64,000 bases of DNA from Gammaproteobacteria bacterium (GTDB taxonomy: Bacteria > Pseudomonadota > Gammaproteobacteria > Eutrophobiales > Eutrophobiaceae), in NCBI GenBank assembly GCA_021773235.1, contig JAJFKL010000011.1, positions 1 through 64,000 of the forward strand, read 5' to 3'. A program made the translations under genes and the position numbers. Every line of letters starts with the position of its first letter. Within the stretch, counting starts at the first letter, position 1. This document shows, piece by piece, positions 16,218 to 25,656 of this stretch. Below the pieces are notes generated by a model that worked only from the letters and a program-made list of their open reading frames with translations, did no database searches and had not been told where the DNA came from.

Positions 16218-17213
16218 ATGCAAATAACTAATTACAAGACAAAACAGGAAGAAGTTGTCTGTACCACCATCATGCCAACACGGATGATCCCGGATATGGT
16301 GGATGACGTGCGTGAATCTCTGTTAACAACACCACGTAGTCTGTCCCCAAAGTACTTCTATGATGAACGTGGTTCTGAGTTGTTTGACCAGATTTGCTCA
16401 ACACCAGAATATTACCCGACGCGCACAGAAAACCACCTGTTATCAAGGTACGCCGTAGATATTATCAATAAAACGAGTCCAGATCAGATACTTGAACTGG
16501 GCAGTGGTTATGCTGTTAAAACAAGAAGATTATTTGATGCATGCCAGGAGACCTCTCAAAACTGTATATATGCACCATTAGATGTCTGTGAAGAAGTCTT
16601 GATCGAAGCTGCTCAAAAACTATCAGAAGAATATGATTGGCTGGGGCTAAATCCATTATTGGGTGATTATCATGGCGGGCTGGGAAATTTACCGGCTACT
16701 CAAGGCTCACACTTGTTTGTTTTTCTCGGCAGTACTATAGGCAATTTTGAACATGCTGATGCACAGGACTTTATTAACGAAGTTTATAAGGCGATGCGTT
16801 ACGGAGATCATCTACTAATTGGTGTTGATCGCGTAAAAGAAAATCATGTATTACATGCCGCTTATAATGATGCTCAGGGTATCACTGCAGAATTTAATTT
16901 AAACGTTTTACATGTATTAAATCGTGAATTGAATGCGAATTTTAATACCGAAGAATTCACCCATTCAGCAACCTTCAACGCTGATAAAGAAAGAATCGAA
17001 ATGCGATTAATTTCCAATACTGATCAGCATGTTCATATCGATGAACTAGGAGAATCTATTCAGTTTGATCGTGGTGAAGAGATATTAACCGAGATCAGTC
17101 AGAAATATACTTATACCGGTATTGAGGAAATGCTTAAGCAGGCTAATTTCACAATTACTGACCATTACGAAGATGAGGATGCCTATTTTTCTTTGGTATT
17201 GGCATCAAAATAA
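16218..17213 (+). CDS. egtD: L-histidine N-alpha-methyltransferase (EgtD)
   Basis: EgtD trimethylates histidine with SAM to make hercynine, the first step of ergothioneine synthesis. The 331-residue product shows the family start RSLSPKYFYDERGSELFDQI and EYYPTRTE, the SAM-binding ILELGSGYAVKTRRL, and GSTIGNFEHADAQDF. The C-terminal substrate region follows with IEMRLIS. I chose the ATG at 16218 with a GAGA site just upstream rather than the in-frame TTG at 16197. The usual partner egtB (sulfoxide synthase) is not adjacent, so ergothioneine capacity depends on a gene elsewhere; otherwise the product may be hercynine or another histidine betaine. Confidence 0.88.
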   Translation: MQITNYKTKQEEVVCTTIMPTRMIPDMVDDVRESLLTTPRSLSPKYFYDERGSELFDQICSTPEYYPTRTENHLLSRYAVDIINKTSPDQILELGSGYAVKTRRLFDACQETSQNCIYAPLDVCEEVLIEAAQKLSEEYDWLGLNPLLGDYHGGLGNLPATQGSHLFVFLGSTIGNFEHADAQDFINEVYKAMRYGDHLLIGVDRVKENHVLHAAYNDAQGITAEFNLNVLHVLNRELNANFNTEEFTHSATFNADKERIEMRLISNTDQHVHIDELGESIQFDRGEEILTEISQKYTYTGIEEMLKQANFTITDHYEDEDAYFSLVLASK

Positions 17214-17228
17214 CACCAACTGAGTCAA

Positions 17229-17915
17229 TTATTCTTCAGCCAACCACTTACTCGATATCTGTTCTGCCATAGAAGGGTTGTCAATAAACTTGTTGCGATT
17301 ACCTTGCAATTCTTCGATTAGATTATTGCGCAACATTTCCTGATTGCTCGGTGGATCCAGACGATTCCAACGCTTTAATTCATCCAGCATATCCTTTGCT
17401 ACTGGAACCCCGTATTGGGTGTGCATATAAAAGATTGATCGGGCAATATTACCGCGCGCAATAGGTCTGGGTTCTGTGACGTCATGATTACGTTCAAAAT
17501 CACAGTTTTCGTAACGCCAATCCTCCCCCTCAATCATGCCAAAACTGCTATTGCGGCGTGCCACATCTGCATCTTGCCAGGCAGGATAAAGATTATGCAT
17601 ATCAGCTTCCATACGTGTAAAACGTGACTTTTTATTGAGTCGACATTGACGACGACTATCACATTGCATATATCGCAACATCCAACTTGCCGGATAGATC
17701 TGTTCAATGACAAATAATCGATCTTCGGTTAATGCTAAAGAGGGATCAAAGCGAAAACCGCAATACAAGGACCAGCCGCCATTAGCATAGAGTTCATTCC
17801 AGAAAGTATTGACGGCTATTTCATCGAAACTTTCGACAGGCAAAGTCTCAGCGTAACTAGTGTGGGAAACACTAAGCAGACATATAATTGAGATTATCCG
17901 TAATCGGCGAAACAC
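17229..17915 (-). CDS. Endonuclease I family protein with catalytic His replaced by Gln
   Basis: This 228-residue exported protein (signal peptide ending near SYAE) belongs to the EndA/Vvn secreted nuclease family. Conserved landmarks are IYPASWM (73-79), RMEADMHNLYPA (101-112), RRN (120-122) and EPRPIARGNIARSIFYM (148-164). In EndA and Vvn the first block reads EHVVPA, where the His is the general base. Here the sequence is EQIYPA, with GAA CAG read directly from the DNA, so Glu71 remains but the catalytic His is Gln72. The likely metal-ligand Asn122 remains. It may be inactive, weakly active, or a divergent subfamily. It converges on egtD with 15 bases between them. Confidence 0.8.
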   Translation of the reverse strand: MFRRLRIISIICLLSVSHTSYAETLPVESFDEIAVNTFWNELYANGGWSLYCGFRFDPSLALTEDRLFVIEQIYPASWMLRYMQCDSRRQCRLNKKSRFTRMEADMHNLYPAWQDADVARRNSSFGMIEGEDWRYENCDFERNHDVTEPRPIARGNIARSIFYMHTQYGVPVAKDMLDELKRWNRLDPPSNQEMLRNNLIEELQGNRNKFIDNPSMAEQISSKWLAEE

Positions 17916-18036
17916 ATTAATTATTACTATTTTTAAAATATTGTAGGCATCATGATATACCAGTCTGCTTTAGAATGTGAACATATAGAATTTTAGCCTG
18001 ACTAATACAGAACATTATTAATAATTAACTGACATT

Positions 18037-19467
18037 ATGGTCATCATCAATAAATCAACGCGCTTTCCCGCTATAGGGCTATTTATAAGCCTATTAGCGA
18101 TATTGAGTGCCTGCTCAGATGACCTATCTCAACTCGAACGCATTAAATCGCGCGGCACACTTAGAGTTGCACTGATTGCAACACCACCGCTTTATTTCCC
18201 TGATGAGTCAGTCATCAAAGGCTATGATTATGAAATCATAGCCAGTTACGCCGAGTCTATTGGTTCTACACTAGAAATCATCCGTGCAAATACCATCAGT
18301 GAAATCATTACCATGTTGAAACAAGGTAAGGCTCATATTGGTATAGCCGGTAATTCACCCGACTCCTCAGATAAAAATATTTTAGGGAGCACCGCCTACG
18401 ATGAGGATGAATGGCATGTCATAGGAAATCGAAAAAACACTTTGCCCAAATCAGTCGATGATATTACACCCAGTACTGTTATCGTCGCCAAAGGCAGTAA
18501 ACCTGCTTTAGTTTTGTCTGATTTAAAACCAGAACATCCCTCGCTATTTTGGTTAGAGTTGCCCAATGGTAATAACAGGCAAGTATTGGAACAGGTTAAT
18601 AAAAATAATTTCAAACTCAGTGTAATTAGTGCTGATGTTTATAAATATTACCGCTACCTCTACCCAGAGATCAAAATCGCCTTTACATTAAATAAACAAT
18701 TCCCTTCTCGTTGGCTTAGCTATAAGAGTGATGATGCCTCACTTTCAAAGTCTATCGAGAAGTTCATTAATAGCTATAAACAGAGCGGTAAACTGGAGCA
18801 GAGATACAATACTTATTATCGGCATCTTAATGCCTTTAACTATGCTGACAGTTTCCATTATCTAAAAAATATCAAAGAAAGGTTGCCACAATATCGTTCT
18901 CTATTTAAGAACGCTGCGCTTGATAATGAGTTTGATGAACGCTTTCTGGCTGCCGTTAGTTACCAGGAGTCACATTGGGATGCCAATGCACGTTCATATA
19001 CCGGTGTTCGCGGATTAATGATGCTGACTAAAGATACTGCCAAACGTGTCGGCGTTAAAGATCGTCTGGATCCGAAAGAAAGTATTACGGGTGGTGCAAA
19101 ATACCTGAACATATTAAAAGCATCTTTGCCTGAGAGGATTAAGGAGCCTGATCGCTCATGGATGACACTAGCAGCATACAATGTGGGTTTAGGTCATTTA
19201 GAGGACGCTCGTATCCTTACAGAATTGTTAGGTGATAATCCTGATTTATGGATTGATGTTGAAAAGCACCTGCCAAAGCTCAGCCAAAAAGAATGGCACC
19301 AAATGACTAAACACGGCTATGCCAGAGGACACGAACCTGTGGCGTTTGTCAGGAGAATAAGGCGTTATTACGATATTCTTCGCCTGTTTCAGCAAGAAGA
19401 AATACTGGAAAAGCTAGACCGTCCTCTGGAACTGGATAAAGTACAAATAACGTCTCCGGCATTGTAA
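18037..19467 (+). CDS. mltF: Membrane-bound lytic murein transglycosylase F
   Basis: This 476-residue lipoprotein (lipobox LSAC) acts in the periplasm or at the outer membrane. The N-terminal half is a family 3 solute-binding-like domain (RIKSRGTLRVALIATPPLYF onward), which in MltF regulates activity. The C-terminal half is a family 1 lytic transglycosylase domain with the catalytic Glu in AAVSYQESHWD, followed by GVRGLMMLTKDTA and AAYNVGLGHLEDA, the classic goose-lysozyme-like motifs. The length fits the family. It cleaves peptidoglycan glycan strands to 1,6-anhydro products. It converges on the Sel1-repeat gene with one base between stop codons. Confidence 0.92.
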   Translation: MVIINKSTRFPAIGLFISLLAILSACSDDLSQLERIKSRGTLRVALIATPPLYFPDESVIKGYDYEIIASYAESIGSTLEIIRANTISEIITMLKQGKAHIGIAGNSPDSSDKNILGSTAYDEDEWHVIGNRKNTLPKSVDDITPSTVIVAKGSKPALVLSDLKPEHPSLFWLELPNGNNRQVLEQVNKNNFKLSVISADVYKYYRYLYPEIKIAFTLNKQFPSRWLSYKSDDASLSKSIEKFINSYKQSGKLEQRYNTYYRHLNAFNYADSFHYLKNIKERLPQYRSLFKNAALDNEFDERFLAAVSYQESHWDANARSYTGVRGLMMLTKDTAKRVGVKDRLDPKESITGGAKYLNILKASLPERIKEPDRSWMTLAAYNVGLGHLEDARILTELLGDNPDLWIDVEKHLPKLSQKEWHQMTKHGYARGHEPVAFVRRIRRYYDILRLFQQEEILEKLDRPLELDKVQITSPAL

Positions 19468-19468
19468 C

Positions 19469-20725
19469 TTAAGCCGTCGTTCTACTTTCTCTCCTTTTAT
19501 AGGCCTGACTAAACTCAGTGACGAGCACCTCGGCTTCTGACACTTGACCTTCTGATAATTTATCACGCACGCGCTTTGATACCTCATGAACATCCGCATC
19601 ACCGTTATCATTTGCCAATAATAACCAGGCATAGGCGCGGACATAATCTTTTTCAACACCGAGTCCTTTTGCATATCTCACACCTAACATATGCTGTGCT
19701 TTTTGAAACCCTTGTCTTGCTGCTTTTTCAAACCATGAGCATGCAATCACTTCGTCTTTATGCACACCTAGCCCATTGACATAAAGGTGTCCCAATCGAT
19801 ATTGCGCCTTAACATAACCTGCCTCAGCAGCCATACGATAATATTTAGCTGATTCTAGTTCGTTTAATGGGACACCAAGACCAGAGGCGTGGAGTTTTCC
19901 AAGTTGATAATTCGCTTTGGCGTAAGCTTGTTTTGCGGCTGATTGAAAACATTGTTCAGCTGCTTTGAAATCCTGAGGTACACCTAAACCATTGATATAG
20001 AAAAGGCCCATATTGAATTGCGCGCGTGCGTATCCTTGTTTCGCTGCGAGCTGATGCCACTTAAATGCTGTTTCATCATCCTGTGGTACACCAAGACCGC
20101 CACCATACATTAAAGCCAGATTATATTGCGCCTTGGCATATCCCTGATTCGCAGCTTCCTGGTACCAGCGTGCGGCTTCCGCTTCATCCTTCTCGGTACC
20201 CTGCCCTTGTGCCAACATTAAGCCAACATTAAGTTGTGCCTTCATGTGGCCTTGTTCTGCTGCGCGTAAATACCACTTCAACGCCTCAGTATCATTTCTT
20301 GATATACCAATTCCTTTGGAATACATAAATGCCAGATTATATCGTGCACCCGCATGACCTTGTTCTGCTGATTTGAGGTACCACTCAAAGGCCTGCGTAT
20401 AATCTTTCTCTACCCCAAGTCCGTGCTGATAACACCAGGCCAAATTAGCCTGAGCAATAACATTACCCTTCTCCGCAGATTGATTTAAATAAGTGGCAGC
20501 TTGCTCGTGATCTTCGGGAACACCAATTCCACGGAGATACATTTGACCAAGACGCGATTGCGCCTTGCTTGAACCTTGTTCAGCCGCATTGCGATACCAA
20601 AAAGCGGCCTGTCCTGGGTCTAGCCGGACTCCAATTCCATTCTCATACAGATCGGCTAATTGAAGCTGGGCATCGACATCCCCCGCATTAGCATCTTTTG
20701 TTAGTACAGATAACTGATCACTCAT
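19469..20725 (-). CDS. Sel1-repeat protein (ten repeats)
   Basis: This 418-residue protein has no signal peptide and is built almost wholly of ten 36-residue Sel1-like repeats of the form A..LG.MY..G.GV..D...A..WY..AA.QG, ending in a short helical cap (YVRAYAWLLLANDNG). These alpha-solenoids bind other proteins. The repeats are near-perfect in length and little degraded. Without a signal or enzymatic domain it is probably a cytoplasmic scaffold. It shares a 121-base divergent region with srkA. The partner is unknown. Confidence 0.9.
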   Translation of the reverse strand: MSDQLSVLTKDANAGDVDAQLQLADLYENGIGVRLDPGQAAFWYRNAAEQGSSKAQSRLGQMYLRGIGVPEDHEQAATYLNQSAEKGNVIAQANLAWCYQHGLGVEKDYTQAFEWYLKSAEQGHAGARYNLAFMYSKGIGISRNDTEALKWYLRAAEQGHMKAQLNVGLMLAQGQGTEKDEAEAARWYQEAANQGYAKAQYNLALMYGGGLGVPQDDETAFKWHQLAAKQGYARAQFNMGLFYINGLGVPQDFKAAEQCFQSAAKQAYAKANYQLGKLHASGLGVPLNELESAKYYRMAAEAGYVKAQYRLGHLYVNGLGVHKDEVIACSWFEKAARQGFQKAQHMLGVRYAKGLGVEKDYVRAYAWLLLANDNGDADVHEVSKRVRDKLSEGQVSEAEVLVTEFSQAYKRRESRTTA

Positions 20726-20846
20726 ATAGTCAATAATATCCTGAGACTAAATCCTATTTAAAAAGCTTAGCCTGTATCACCCTGTTTTGTATAGTAAATC
20801 ATTATTATAAAACTCGATATGTATGACATCTGATAGACTCTTGGGC

Positions 20847-21845
20847 ATGACTAATGAAACAACCCTGCACAGTTACAGCCTGCTCGATCCCGATATGATT
20901 ATTCATGCGATTGAATCATTGGATTATGTCTCTGATGGCAGGATACTGGCTCTCAATAGCTACGAAAACCGCGTCTATCAGGTGGGGCTTGAAGATGAAG
21001 CACCAATAATTGCCAAGTTTTATCGCGCTGGTCGTTGGACTGATGACATGATCAGGGAAGAACATACATTTATGCTGGAATTGGCAGATGCAGAAATTCC
21101 GGTCGTCGCGCCTATCGCCATAGATAATGAAACCTTATTTAATTACGGCGATTATCGATTTTCAATCTATCCACGTTTTGGTGGTTATGCGCCCGAACTG
21201 GATAATCCGGATCATTTGTTACAGCTAGGAAGAATTCTAGCTCAGATACATAATATTGGAGAAATCAACGCTTTTGCATCCAGACCTAGCATTAATGTCG
21301 AAGACTTTGCTATAAAACCGGTTCAGTATTTATTAGAAAATGATTTTATCCCTGCTTATTTGGAACCAGCCTATTCAACACTTTGTGAAGATCTTATTAT
21401 TAGAATCAAGCACTGCTATGAAAAAACAGGTGATTACAAAACATTAAGGCTACATGGTGATTGCCATCAGGGAAATATTTTAGTGCGCGATGAAAACTTT
21501 TATATCGTTGATTTTGATGACTCACGATCAGGTCCGGCTGTTCAGGACATTTGGATGTTCCTGTCTGGTGACCGCAATTATATGACTGTGGGTCTCAATG
21601 ATTTTATGGAAGGTTATACGGAGTTTCGGGATTTTGAAGCGCGCGAGTTGCATTTAATCGAGGCTCTTAGAACAATGCGCCTCATTCATTATTCGGCATG
21701 GCTCGCTCAACGTTGGGATGATCCTGCATTCCCCATTGCTTTTCCATTCTTTAATACTCAGAACTATTGGGAAGAACAAATACTAAGTCTACGCGAACAA
21801 GCTTCGTTGATGGAGGAGCCAGCGATAGTCTGGAAACGTTATTAA
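20847..21845 (+). CDS. srkA: Stress response kinase A (SrkA/YihE/RdoA)
   Basis: This 332-residue Ser/Thr protein kinase of the aminoglycoside-phosphotransferase fold aligns with E. coli SrkA throughout. Landmarks are LNSYENRVYQV near the N-terminus, the catalytic loop LRLHGDCHQGNIL, and the metal-binding FYIVDFDDSRSGPAVQDIWM. In E. coli the kinase counters programmed-death pathways under oxidative and envelope stress. I set the start at the ATG at 20847 because TNETTLHSYSLLDPDMI then matches the E. coli N-terminus; an in-frame ATG at 20823 is possible. In E. coli srkA precedes dsbA, whereas here it is followed after three bases by an ABC exporter. Confidence 0.9.
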   Translation: MTNETTLHSYSLLDPDMIIHAIESLDYVSDGRILALNSYENRVYQVGLEDEAPIIAKFYRAGRWTDDMIREEHTFMLELADAEIPVVAPIAIDNETLFNYGDYRFSIYPRFGGYAPELDNPDHLLQLGRILAQIHNIGEINAFASRPSINVEDFAIKPVQYLLENDFIPAYLEPAYSTLCEDLIIRIKHCYEKTGDYKTLRLHGDCHQGNILVRDENFYIVDFDDSRSGPAVQDIWMFLSGDRNYMTVGLNDFMEGYTEFRDFEARELHLIEALRTMRLIHYSAWLAQRWDDPAFPIAFPFFNTQNYWEEQILSLREQASLMEEPAIVWKRY

Positions 21846-21848
21846 AAT

Positions 21849-23705
21849 ATGGCTACAACAATAAATACAGATCAGCACGCAACTGAACAGACAGATATCA
21901 GCGATGGCGCAAAAGAATACAACTGGGAATATATTCTCGAAATAGCAAAAAAACACAAACGCCAATTGATCATGGCAAATATTATTGCCGTAATTGCGAC
22001 ACTGGCAAGTGTACCCGTTCCATTACTAATGCCCTTATTGGTTGATGAGGTTTTATTGAATCAACCCGGTGTCGTAGTTAATTCGATAAATGCTATTACT
22101 CCTAATTTGTGGCACGGGCCAGTCCTGTATATCTCTATTATTTTAATAATAACGTTATGCTTGCGTCTCACAGCGTTAGTTTTGAATGTTTTTCAAACAA
22201 GACAATTCACTATCATTGCTAAAGATGTCATTTTTCTTATTCGACAAACGCTACTCACACGTCTAAATAAAGTATCCATGTCTGAATACGAAACACTCGG
22301 CAGTGGCACAGTCGCTTCTTATTTTGTGACTGATCTGACAACTGTCGATGACTTTGTCGGCTCAACGGTGAGTAAGTTATTAGTAGCCACTCTGACAATC
22401 ATCGGGGTCGCCATAATTCTATTGATTATGCATTGGCAAATTGCACTATTAATACTCTTTGCCAATCCAATCGTAATCTATTTCACAACGGTATTAGGTA
22501 AGCGAGTAAAAGAACTAAAGAAAGAAGAAAATTCTGCCTTTGCCGTTTTCCAACAATCTTTAGTTGAAACTCTGGACTCTATTCATCAAATACGCGCCAG
22601 TAACAGAGAAAAACATTATTTAAAACGCATCATAGAACAAGCGAACGTTGTCAAAGATCATGGTATTGCCTTTGCCTGGAAAAGTGATGCGGCAGGCCGT
22701 TTAAGTTTTGTCGTCTTTCTATTTGGTTTTGATATCTTCCGTGCAGTGGCAATGCTGATGGTTGTTTTCTCCGGATTGAGCATTGGTCAGATGTTTGCTG
22801 TATTTGGTTACCTTTGGTTCATGATGGCTCCGGTACAAGAAGTCCTGAATATTCAATACGCCTTTTATAATGCCAAGGCCGCATTGAGTCGTATCAATAT
22901 ATTAATAAAGCTCGAACTGGAACCAAATTATCCCCATATCACAAACCCATTTGAAAATAAGAATACAGTAGGGATAAATATTGCTGACCTTCATTTTTCT
23001 TATGGTCGTGATGACGATAACGGTAACTCAGATGTTTTAAATGGTATTAACCTCACTATTGAGCCGGGCGAAAAGATCGCACTCGTCGGTGCTAGTGGTG
23101 GTGGCAAGTCAACACTCGTACAAGTATTAATTGGCTTATACCCCGCAAAGAACGGCGACATCTTTTATGATGGCGTTTCAGTAAAGGAGATTGGCTTGGA
23201 TGTTGTTCGCGAAAACGTGGCCACTGTTTTACAACACCCCGCATTGTTCAACGACTCTGTCAGAATAAATTTAACCTTGGGACGTGAGCTTGATGAGAAT
23301 CAATTATGGCACGCACTTGAGATTGCTCAATTAAAAGAAACCGTAGAACAATTACCCAATCAACTAGATACCATAGTTGGGCGACAAGGTATTAGGTTAT
23401 CTGGTGGGCAAAGACAAAGACTGGCAATCGCACGCATGGTCTTAAGCGATCCTAAGGTTGTCATCCTAGATGAAGCAACATCGGCTTTGGATGCTGAAAC
23501 CGAATATCATTTACATACCGCACTTGCAGATTTCCTCAGCAATAAAACAACACTAATTGTTGCGCATAGATTAAGTGCCATTAAACAAGCCAATCATGTT
23601 TATGTCTTTGAAGCGGGCACAATTGGTGAACAAGGCACACATCGTGAGTTACTTTCTCAAGATGGTCTTTATGCAAAGCTTTATGGTGTTAGGCAATCTC
23701 ACTGA
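21849..23705 (+). CDS. ABC exporter, fused TMD-NBD half-transporter
   Basis: This 618-residue half-transporter has an N-terminal type IV membrane domain with about six helices (first about residues 40-65) and a C-terminal ATPase. The NBD carries Walker A GASGGGKST, the Q-loop ATVLQHPALF, signature LSGGQRQR, Walker B VVILDEATSALD and H-loop IVAHRLS, all intact, so it should be active as a homodimer. It resembles the MsbA/lipid-multidrug exporter group. The substrate cannot be read. Start three bases after srkA suggests co-transcription, and apbE follows closely. Confidence 0.88.
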   Translation: MATTINTDQHATEQTDISDGAKEYNWEYILEIAKKHKRQLIMANIIAVIATLASVPVPLLMPLLVDEVLLNQPGVVVNSINAITPNLWHGPVLYISIILIITLCLRLTALVLNVFQTRQFTIIAKDVIFLIRQTLLTRLNKVSMSEYETLGSGTVASYFVTDLTTVDDFVGSTVSKLLVATLTIIGVAIILLIMHWQIALLILFANPIVIYFTTVLGKRVKELKKEENSAFAVFQQSLVETLDSIHQIRASNREKHYLKRIIEQANVVKDHGIAFAWKSDAAGRLSFVVFLFGFDIFRAVAMLMVVFSGLSIGQMFAVFGYLWFMMAPVQEVLNIQYAFYNAKAALSRINILIKLELEPNYPHITNPFENKNTVGINIADLHFSYGRDDDNGNSDVLNGINLTIEPGEKIALVGASGGGKSTLVQVLIGLYPAKNGDIFYDGVSVKEIGLDVVRENVATVLQHPALFNDSVRINLTLGRELDENQLWHALEIAQLKETVEQLPNQLDTIVGRQGIRLSGGQRQRLAIARMVLSDPKVVILDEATSALDAETEYHLHTALADFLSNKTTLIVAHRLSAIKQANHVYVFEAGTIGEQGTHRELLSQDGLYAKLYGVRQSH

Positions 23706-23751
23706 AATTATAAATAAATTCTTAGGTAATACAGTAATAGTAATTAATTTT

Positions 23752-24765
23752 ATGCAAAGATTTTTCCTGATTGCCATATTGTTGGCGAGTTTATCTTCTT
23801 GCCAAAGTCAGAATAAAGAATTAGTGACCATTAATGGTCTGACTATGGGTACAAGTTATTCTATTAAGATAGTGCCCAATGGAAATAAGCTTGATATAAA
23901 TTCAGCTAAAACGAATATCGAAAAAATTCTAGCTGATATCAATCAAGCAATGTCGACTTATATTGATGATTCAGAATTATCTCTTTTTAATCAATCCAAA
24001 ATAACTGATTGGCAAGTCTTGTCCGCAGATCTGTATAAAGTTATACAACATGGTTATAAAGTTAGTTCCATAAGCAATGGCGCATTCGACATGACGGTCG
24101 CCCCTCTGGTGAATCTCTGGGGTTTTGGTCCTGATCCGTATACCAGAGAGTTCCCCTCTGATGCAGACATACAATCTATAAGGCAACATACCGGCTTTGA
24201 AAAATTGAATTTTGATACAGTAACGCAGCGAATTTCCAAATCTGATCCAACTGTCACCATTGACTTGTCAGGTATTGCGAAGGGCTTTGCTGTAGACAAG
24301 ATCGCGGAGCACTTGAATGGATTGGATGTTACGGACTATTTGATAGAAATAGGCGGCGAACTCAAAGGTAAGGGCACGAATGTAAAGCAGCAAGCATGGC
24401 AAATTGGTATTGAACAAGCCAATCCTCTGGAACGGTCGGTGCAACGCATTATTAGTCTAGAGAATATTGCCATGGCAACATCTGGTGATTATCGAAATTA
24501 TTTTGAGAAAGACGGTGTTCGTTATTCACACACGATCGATCCGGTATCGGGTAGTCCTATTAGTCACACACTAGCCGCTGTCACTGTCCTCCACAGCTCT
24601 GCAATGCATGCAGATGCACTAGCAACGGCATTCATGGTATCGGGGTCAGAAAAGTCACTGGCATTGGCAAATGAAATAGGTATTGCACTGTATATGATCA
24701 TCAAAACCGACACAGGCTTTGAAGAACGTTACAATGATCGGTTCAAACCATATCTAACTAATTAA
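23752..24765 (+). CDS. apbE: FAD:protein FMN transferase (ApbE)
   Basis: ApbE covalently attaches FMN from FAD to threonines of target flavoproteins such as Nqr/Rnf subunits. The start at 23752 gives 337 residues with a lipoprotein signal (MQRFFLIAILLASLSSC, Cys17); the longer in-frame reading into the ABC gene was rejected. Motifs include GLTMGTSYSIK, MSTYIDDSELSLFN, DLSGIAKGFAVDKIAEHL, and GSPISHTLAAVTV with DALATAFMV near the Mg site. It follows the exporter by 46 bases. No Nqr or Rnf genes lie in the window, so its targets are elsewhere. Confidence 0.9.
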   Translation: MQRFFLIAILLASLSSCQSQNKELVTINGLTMGTSYSIKIVPNGNKLDINSAKTNIEKILADINQAMSTYIDDSELSLFNQSKITDWQVLSADLYKVIQHGYKVSSISNGAFDMTVAPLVNLWGFGPDPYTREFPSDADIQSIRQHTGFEKLNFDTVTQRISKSDPTVTIDLSGIAKGFAVDKIAEHLNGLDVTDYLIEIGGELKGKGTNVKQQAWQIGIEQANPLERSVQRIISLENIAMATSGDYRNYFEKDGVRYSHTIDPVSGSPISHTLAAVTVLHSSAMHADALATAFMVSGSEKSLALANEIGIALYMIIKTDTGFEERYNDRFKPYLTN

Positions 24766-24804
24766 GTCTGCTTACATCAATAAGCACTACAGAGATAGCC
24801 ATCA

Positions 24805-25143
24805 ATGAATGAAATAATTTTCCTGATCATACTTGGCCTTGCGGTCTGGTTTTGGCAGGATGCATTACGTGCACGCGAACTAGCTGTTAAACGCTCACGT
24901 CGATATTGTCGCGATATTAATTACCAGTTTTTGGATGAATCTGTGGCGATGACATCGATAAAACCGGGTCGTGATTTTTCTGGTAATTTTGCATTTCACC
25001 GTTATTACCGTTTTGAATTCAGCCCGGATGGACAAAATCGATTTACCGGCACAGCCTATGTAATAGGCCATCACCTGCAATCGATACAGCTTGATCATCC
25101 AGATGGTATAATTATGGAATCCAACTTAAACAAAGAAGATTAA
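24805..25143 (+). CDS. DUF3301 domain protein
   Basis: This 112-residue protein has one N-terminal membrane helix (about 2-19) followed by QDALRARELAVKRSRRYC, the hallmark of the DUF3301 family of gammaproteobacteria. The C-terminal part is a small beta-rich domain (HRYYRFEFSPDGQNRFTG). Topology is probably N-terminal anchor with the soluble part in the cytoplasm given the basic segment after the helix. No function is known. It lies 20 bases upstream of yajQ. Confidence 0.8.
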   Translation: MNEIIFLIILGLAVWFWQDALRARELAVKRSRRYCRDINYQFLDESVAMTSIKPGRDFSGNFAFHRYYRFEFSPDGQNRFTGTAYVIGHHLQSIQLDHPDGIIMESNLNKED

Positions 25144-25162
25144 ATCAACGGAGAATTAAATA

Positions 25163-25645
25163 ATGCCTTCATTTGATGTTGTATCTGAAATTGACCAACA
25201 TGAACTTACTAACGCAATTGATCAAGCGAACAGAGAAATTAGTAATCGCTTTGATTTTAAGGGAACCGACTCGAAGATTGAATTGGTTGAGAACAACCTG
25301 ACTATCACCTCTTCATCTGAATTTCAGATTAAACAGATTCATGACATACTTGAGTCAAAAGTAGTGAAACGCAAGATTGACATTCGTTGTCTGGATTACG
25401 GCGACATTGTTGAAAATAATAAGGAAGCTAGTCAAACCGTTGCAATAAAAAAAGGAGTTGATACTGAACTTGCCAGAAAGATTGTAAAAATGATCAAGGG
25501 TAGCAAGTTAAAAGTTCAGGCTGCGATACAAGGAGAGCAAGTTCGGATCACAGGAAAGAAACGTGATGACTTACAAGAAACAATTGCAGCAATTAAAGAA
25601 GCAAAATTTGAACTGCCTTTGCAATATATAAATTTTCGGGACTAA
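25163..25645 (+). CDS. yajQ: YajQ family nucleotide-binding protein
   Basis: This 160-residue cytoplasmic protein matches YajQ along its whole length: MPSFDVVSEIDQHELTNAID at the start, then NRFDFKGTDS, KQIHDILESK, GVDTELARKIVKMIK, and a C-terminal LPLQYINFRD. The fold is two ferredoxin-like domains. Some YajQ proteins bind c-di-GMP and act with transcription factors; E. coli YajQ binds RNA or nucleotides in other reports. In this window two GGDEF proteins could supply c-di-GMP. A GGAGA site precedes the ATG. Confidence 0.93.
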   Translation: MPSFDVVSEIDQHELTNAIDQANREISNRFDFKGTDSKIELVENNLTITSSSEFQIKQIHDILESKVVKRKIDIRCLDYGDIVENNKEASQTVAIKKGVDTELARKIVKMIKGSKLKVQAAIQGEQVRITGKKRDDLQETIAAIKEAKFELPLQYINFRD

Positions 25646-25656
25646 ACGTAAAATAA

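Noticed and set aside
23575-23751. Longer N-terminus for apbE reaching into the ABC transporter gene
   Set aside because: Overlaps the NBD coding sequence; the ATG at 23752 gives a proper lipoprotein signal.
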